Below are positions 61,085 to 64,000 of a stretch of DNA of 64,000 nucleotides, piece after piece. The stretch is from the NCBI GenBank assembly GCA_902615425.1, contig CACMPD010000005.1, positions 1 through 64,000 on the forward strand. Direction: 5' to 3'. The DNA is from an uncultured Pelagibacteraceae bacterium. GTDB taxonomy: Bacteria; Pseudomonadota; Alphaproteobacteria; Pelagibacterales; Pelagibacteraceae. Position 1 is the first letter of the stretch, and the number at the start of each line of letters is the position of its first letter. The translations under genes were made by a program, and so were the position numbers. Under the pieces are notes generated by a model. It ran no database searches. It was not told the DNA's origin and worked only from the letters and a program-made list of their open reading frames with translations.

Positions 61085-62323
61085 ATGAAGATTGCTGTTG
61101 TCGGCTCAGGCATATCAGGATTAAGCGCCGCATATTATTTATCAAAAAAACATCATGTAGATCTTTTCGAGAAGGAAGATCATTTCGGTGGTCACTCTCA
61201 TACTATTGATTTATCGTTTGGTACAAAAAAAGTTCCTGTTGATATAGGTTTTATTGTATTTAATTACGCAACTTACCCAAATTTAATAAATTTTTTTGAA
61301 GAGAATAATATTGCAATTGAAAAAAGCGATATGTCTTTTTCTGTATCAGTTGAAAAATCTTCATTCGAATATTGCGGTCGAGGATTAAATGGAATTTTTT
61401 CGAATAAGACTAATTTGTTAAATTTAAGATTCCTAAAAATGTTTTTTGATATAATAAAGTTTTACAAAAAATGTGATAATATAAAAAAAATTGATCAAGA
61501 GACTATACTTGGTGATTATTTGAATAAGGAAAATCTTTCAAAAGAGTTTATCAACTATCATTTGATACCGATGGTCTCAGCTATATGGTCAATGCCACCA
61601 AGTGCTGCAAGTCAAATGCCGTTAAGATTTTTCTTAAAGTTTTTCCAAAATCATGGTTTGTTTAAATTAAAAAATAGACCCCAGTGGTACACTGTATCAA
61701 ATCGAAGTAGGACTTATGTTCAAGACATTATTTCAAAAATCAGTGGTGAACATTTTAAAAATTATCCAATCAAAAAAATTAAAACAAAAACAACAGGTAT
61801 AGATTTATATTATGGTGGAGAAAGTGAATATTTTGGATACGATAAAGTAGTTTTAGCAACACATGCAGATGAAGCTTTATCAATAATCGATAATCCAACC
61901 GACCAGGAAAAGAATGTTCTTTCAAATTATAAATATAAAGAAAATATTGCTTATATTCATACCGATGAACAAGCTATGCCGAAAAATAAAAAAGCTTGGT
62001 GTTCATGGAATTCATCAATGAAAAAGGATGAAATAGAAAAAAATTCAATTACATATTGGTTAAATTTATTACAAAACCTTAAATGTGAAGAAAATATTTT
62101 TCTTACCTTAAATCCTTATTTTAAAATTGATGAGAAGAAGATTTTAAAAAAAGTAAGATTTACACATCCATATTTTGATCAATCTGCACTTAATTTTCAA
62201 AGTCAGCTTACAAATTTACAAAATAAAAGAAATATTCTTTATTGTGGTAGTTATTTTGGTTACGGTTTTCATGAAGATGGAATAAAATCATCTATTGAAA
62301 TGCTTAAAACCCTTAATGACTAG
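61085..62323 (+). CDS. FAD-dependent amine-oxidase-like flavoprotein
   Basis: IAVVGSGISGLSAAYYLSKKHHVDLFEKEDHFGGHSHTI. Confidence 0.9.
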   Translation: MKIAVVGSGISGLSAAYYLSKKHHVDLFEKEDHFGGHSHTIDLSFGTKKVPVDIGFIVFNYATYPNLINFFEENNIAIEKSDMSFSVSVEKSSFEYCGRGLNGIFSNKTNLLNLRFLKMFFDIIKFYKKCDNIKKIDQETILGDYLNKENLSKEFINYHLIPMVSAIWSMPPSAASQMPLRFFLKFFQNHGLFKLKNRPQWYTVSNRSRTYVQDIISKISGEHFKNYPIKKIKTKTTGIDLYYGGESEYFGYDKVVLATHADEALSIIDNPTDQEKNVLSNYKYKENIAYIHTDEQAMPKNKKAWCSWNSSMKKDEIEKNSITYWLNLLQNLKCEENIFLTLNPYFKIDEKKILKKVRFTHPYFDQSALNFQSQLTNLQNKRNILYCGSYFGYGFHEDGIKSSIEMLKTLND

Positions 62324-63074
62324 TTGTATATATAATGGCGCTGTAATTCACAAAAGATTTAAACCAAAGATACACTTTTTTAAGTACAGGGTATTTTCAC
62401 TTTTAATTGATCTTTCTGAATTAGAAAAATTAGATAAAACGATTAATTTTTTTTCATACAATAAATTTAATTTAATTAGTTTTTTTGATAAAGATCATGG
62501 AGATAGAGATGGATCACTCTTAACCGATTGGGTTAAAAAAAATCTTAAACATAATAATATTAGTAGTGAAAATATTAGAATTAAACTTTTATGTTACCCA
62601 CGAATCTTTGGATATGTTTTTAATCCATTAAGTGTTTTTTATGTATACAATAATAATAATGATTTGATATCTGTATTATACGAGGTCAAAAATACTTTTG
62701 GTGAGCAACACACTTATGTTTTTAAAGTAAAAAATGACAATTTATTACAACACAATTGCGAGAAAAAATTTTATGTTTCACCATTCATTGAAATGAATTG
62801 TAGTTATTTTTTTAGAATTTTAAAACCTGCAGATAAGATCTCAGTAATTATAGATCAATATCAATTAAACGAAAAAATATTATATGCCTCTCAAGATGGG
62901 AAAAGAAAAGATTTTACAACTTCAGAGTTAATTAAATCTTATTTAAAACATCCCCTAATGACGTTTAAAATTATTGCAGCGATACATTTTGAAGCGTTTA
63001 AATTATGGACCAAAGGAATAAAATTTATCCAAAAAAAATTAAAAATAAGAAACAACATTTCTTTTGAAAATTAA
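62295..63074 (+). CDS. DUF1365 family protein
   Basis: YNGAVIHKRFKPKIHFFKYRVFSLLIDLSEL, LLCYPRIFGYVFNPLSVFYVYN. Confidence 0.9.
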   Translation: MKCLKPLMTSCIYNGAVIHKRFKPKIHFFKYRVFSLLIDLSELEKLDKTINFFSYNKFNLISFFDKDHGDRDGSLLTDWVKKNLKHNNISSENIRIKLLCYPRIFGYVFNPLSVFYVYNNNNDLISVLYEVKNTFGEQHTYVFKVKNDNLLQHNCEKKFYVSPFIEMNCSYFFRILKPADKISVIIDQYQLNEKILYASQDGKRKDFTTSELIKSYLKHPLMTFKIIAAIHFEAFKLWTKGIKFIQKKLKIRNNISFEN

Positions 63075-64000
63075 TGCCTGTAAATAAACTTTCAGACAAA
63101 CTGGTTTTTAACATATTAGCTGGAATAAATGTTGGGTATCTAGAAATTACTAATTATCAAGGTGAAGTTTTTAAATTTGGTAATCCTCAGGATAATTTAA
63201 AAGCTAAATTGAAAATTAAAAAACCAAATTTTTCTTTTAATCTTATAAAGGGTGGCAGCATTGGTTTTGCCGAGTCTTATATGAGAGGAGAATTTGAAAC
63301 TGATAATTTATCCAATCTAATTGAAATAACAGCTCGAAATATCAAAATCATATACAAGTTTTCAGGTTTACTCGATTTTCCAATTATAAATTTTTTAAAA
63401 GGGATCTTTATAAAAAATACAAAAAATAGAAGTAAAGAAAATATTGCAAAACATTATGACTTAGGAAATGATTTTTTTTCTTTATGGCTTGATGAAACCT
63501 TAACTTACTCAAGTGGAATTTTTAGTGAGACCACCAAAGATCTTTCAGATGCACAAAATAACAAATATCAAAAAATGATAGATTTAATAAAACCAAATCA
63601 TGGCGACAAGGTTTTAGAAATTGGATGTGGCTGGGGTGGTTTTGCAGAATATTTAGGAAAAAAATATGATGTAAAATTAGATTGTATTACTATCTCAAAA
63701 AAACAATTCGAATACGCAAAAAAAAGAATTCATAATTGTGGTTTAAATGAAAAAGTAAATATTGAAATAAAAGATTATAGAGATTTAAAGAATAAATACA
63801 ATTCAATAGCGTCCATAGAAATGATTGAGGCAGTAGGGCAAAATTATTTGGAAAGTTATTTTAAAACAATTAAGAAAAACCTTTCTACAAATGGTAGGGC
63901 AGCCATTCAAGCAATTACAATAGATGATAGTTTATTCGATAGATATAAAACGAAACAAGATTTTATTCAAAAATATATTTTTCCAGGAGGATTTTTGCCA
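63074..64000 (+). CDS. cfa: Cyclopropane-fatty-acyl-phospholipid synthase-like SAM methyltransferase (truncated by window end)
   Basis: Frame open to window end: ENIAKHYDLGNDFFSLWLDETLTYSSGIF, VLEIGCGWGGFAEYL, SIEMIEAVGQNYLESYFKTI; absent from the ORF track because no stop is inside the window. Confidence 0.93.
   Translation, partial: MPVNKLSDKLVFNILAGINVGYLEITNYQGEVFKFGNPQDNLKAKLKIKKPNFSFNLIKGGSIGFAESYMRGEFETDNLSNLIEITARNIKIIYKFSGLLDFPIINFLKGIFIKNTKNRSKENIAKHYDLGNDFFSLWLDETLTYSSGIFSETTKDLSDAQNNKYQKMIDLIKPNHGDKVLEIGCGWGGFAEYLGKKYDVKLDCITISKKQFEYAKKRIHNCGLNEKVNIEIKDYRDLKNKYNSIASIEMIEAVGQNYLESYFKTIKKNLSTNGRAAIQAITIDDSLFDRYKTKQDFIQKYIFPGGFLP

Noticed and set aside
1-64000. CRISPR arrays, rRNA operons, transposases or integrases
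   Set aside because: No spaced repeat arrays, rRNA signatures or recombinase-like proteins were seen.

Overview
AT-rich window from a SAR11/Pelagibacter-like alphaproteobacterium. Gene order, streamlining, proteorhodopsin, PrpE and a gcv riboswitch all fit this. The backbone is densely packed and mostly recognisable: a dcw cell-wall cluster (ftsW'-murG-murC-murB-ddl-ftsQ-divergent FtsA-like-lpxC-bamD-ligA), pepP, uvrD, fumC, nadAC, pyrC, prpE, proteorhodopsin-ferredoxin-FNR, dksA, a glycosyltransferase/polysaccharide-lyase block, umuDC, tolC, recA, alaS, icd, psd-pssA, rlmE, guaB-guaA, panB, a TRAP transporter, pxpABC, gcvTHP behind a tandem glycine riboswitch, and a flavoprotein/DUF1365/CFA-synthase cluster cut by the window end. 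The strongest non-backbone signal is a ~1.7 kb mini-element at 19014-20772. It sits on the 3' end of tRNA-Leu(GAG), is bounded by a 35-bp direct repeat, and carries symmetric 11-bp-phased TGTGCTC repeats just inside both ends, like recombinase arm sites. It has no integrase and carries small cargo genes. Other points of interest: a 12-bp pairing that places the gcvT start codon inside the extended P1 helix of the second glycine aptamer, a condensed FtsA-like protein in the ftsA/ftsZ position, an IMP dehydrogenase without CBS domains, GTTC-N7-GTTC LexA-type boxes at umuD and (degenerate) recA, a blue-type (Q105) proteorhodopsin with an 18-bp palindrome upstream, and several unannotated small membrane ORFs. 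All calls are by eye; no searches were run.
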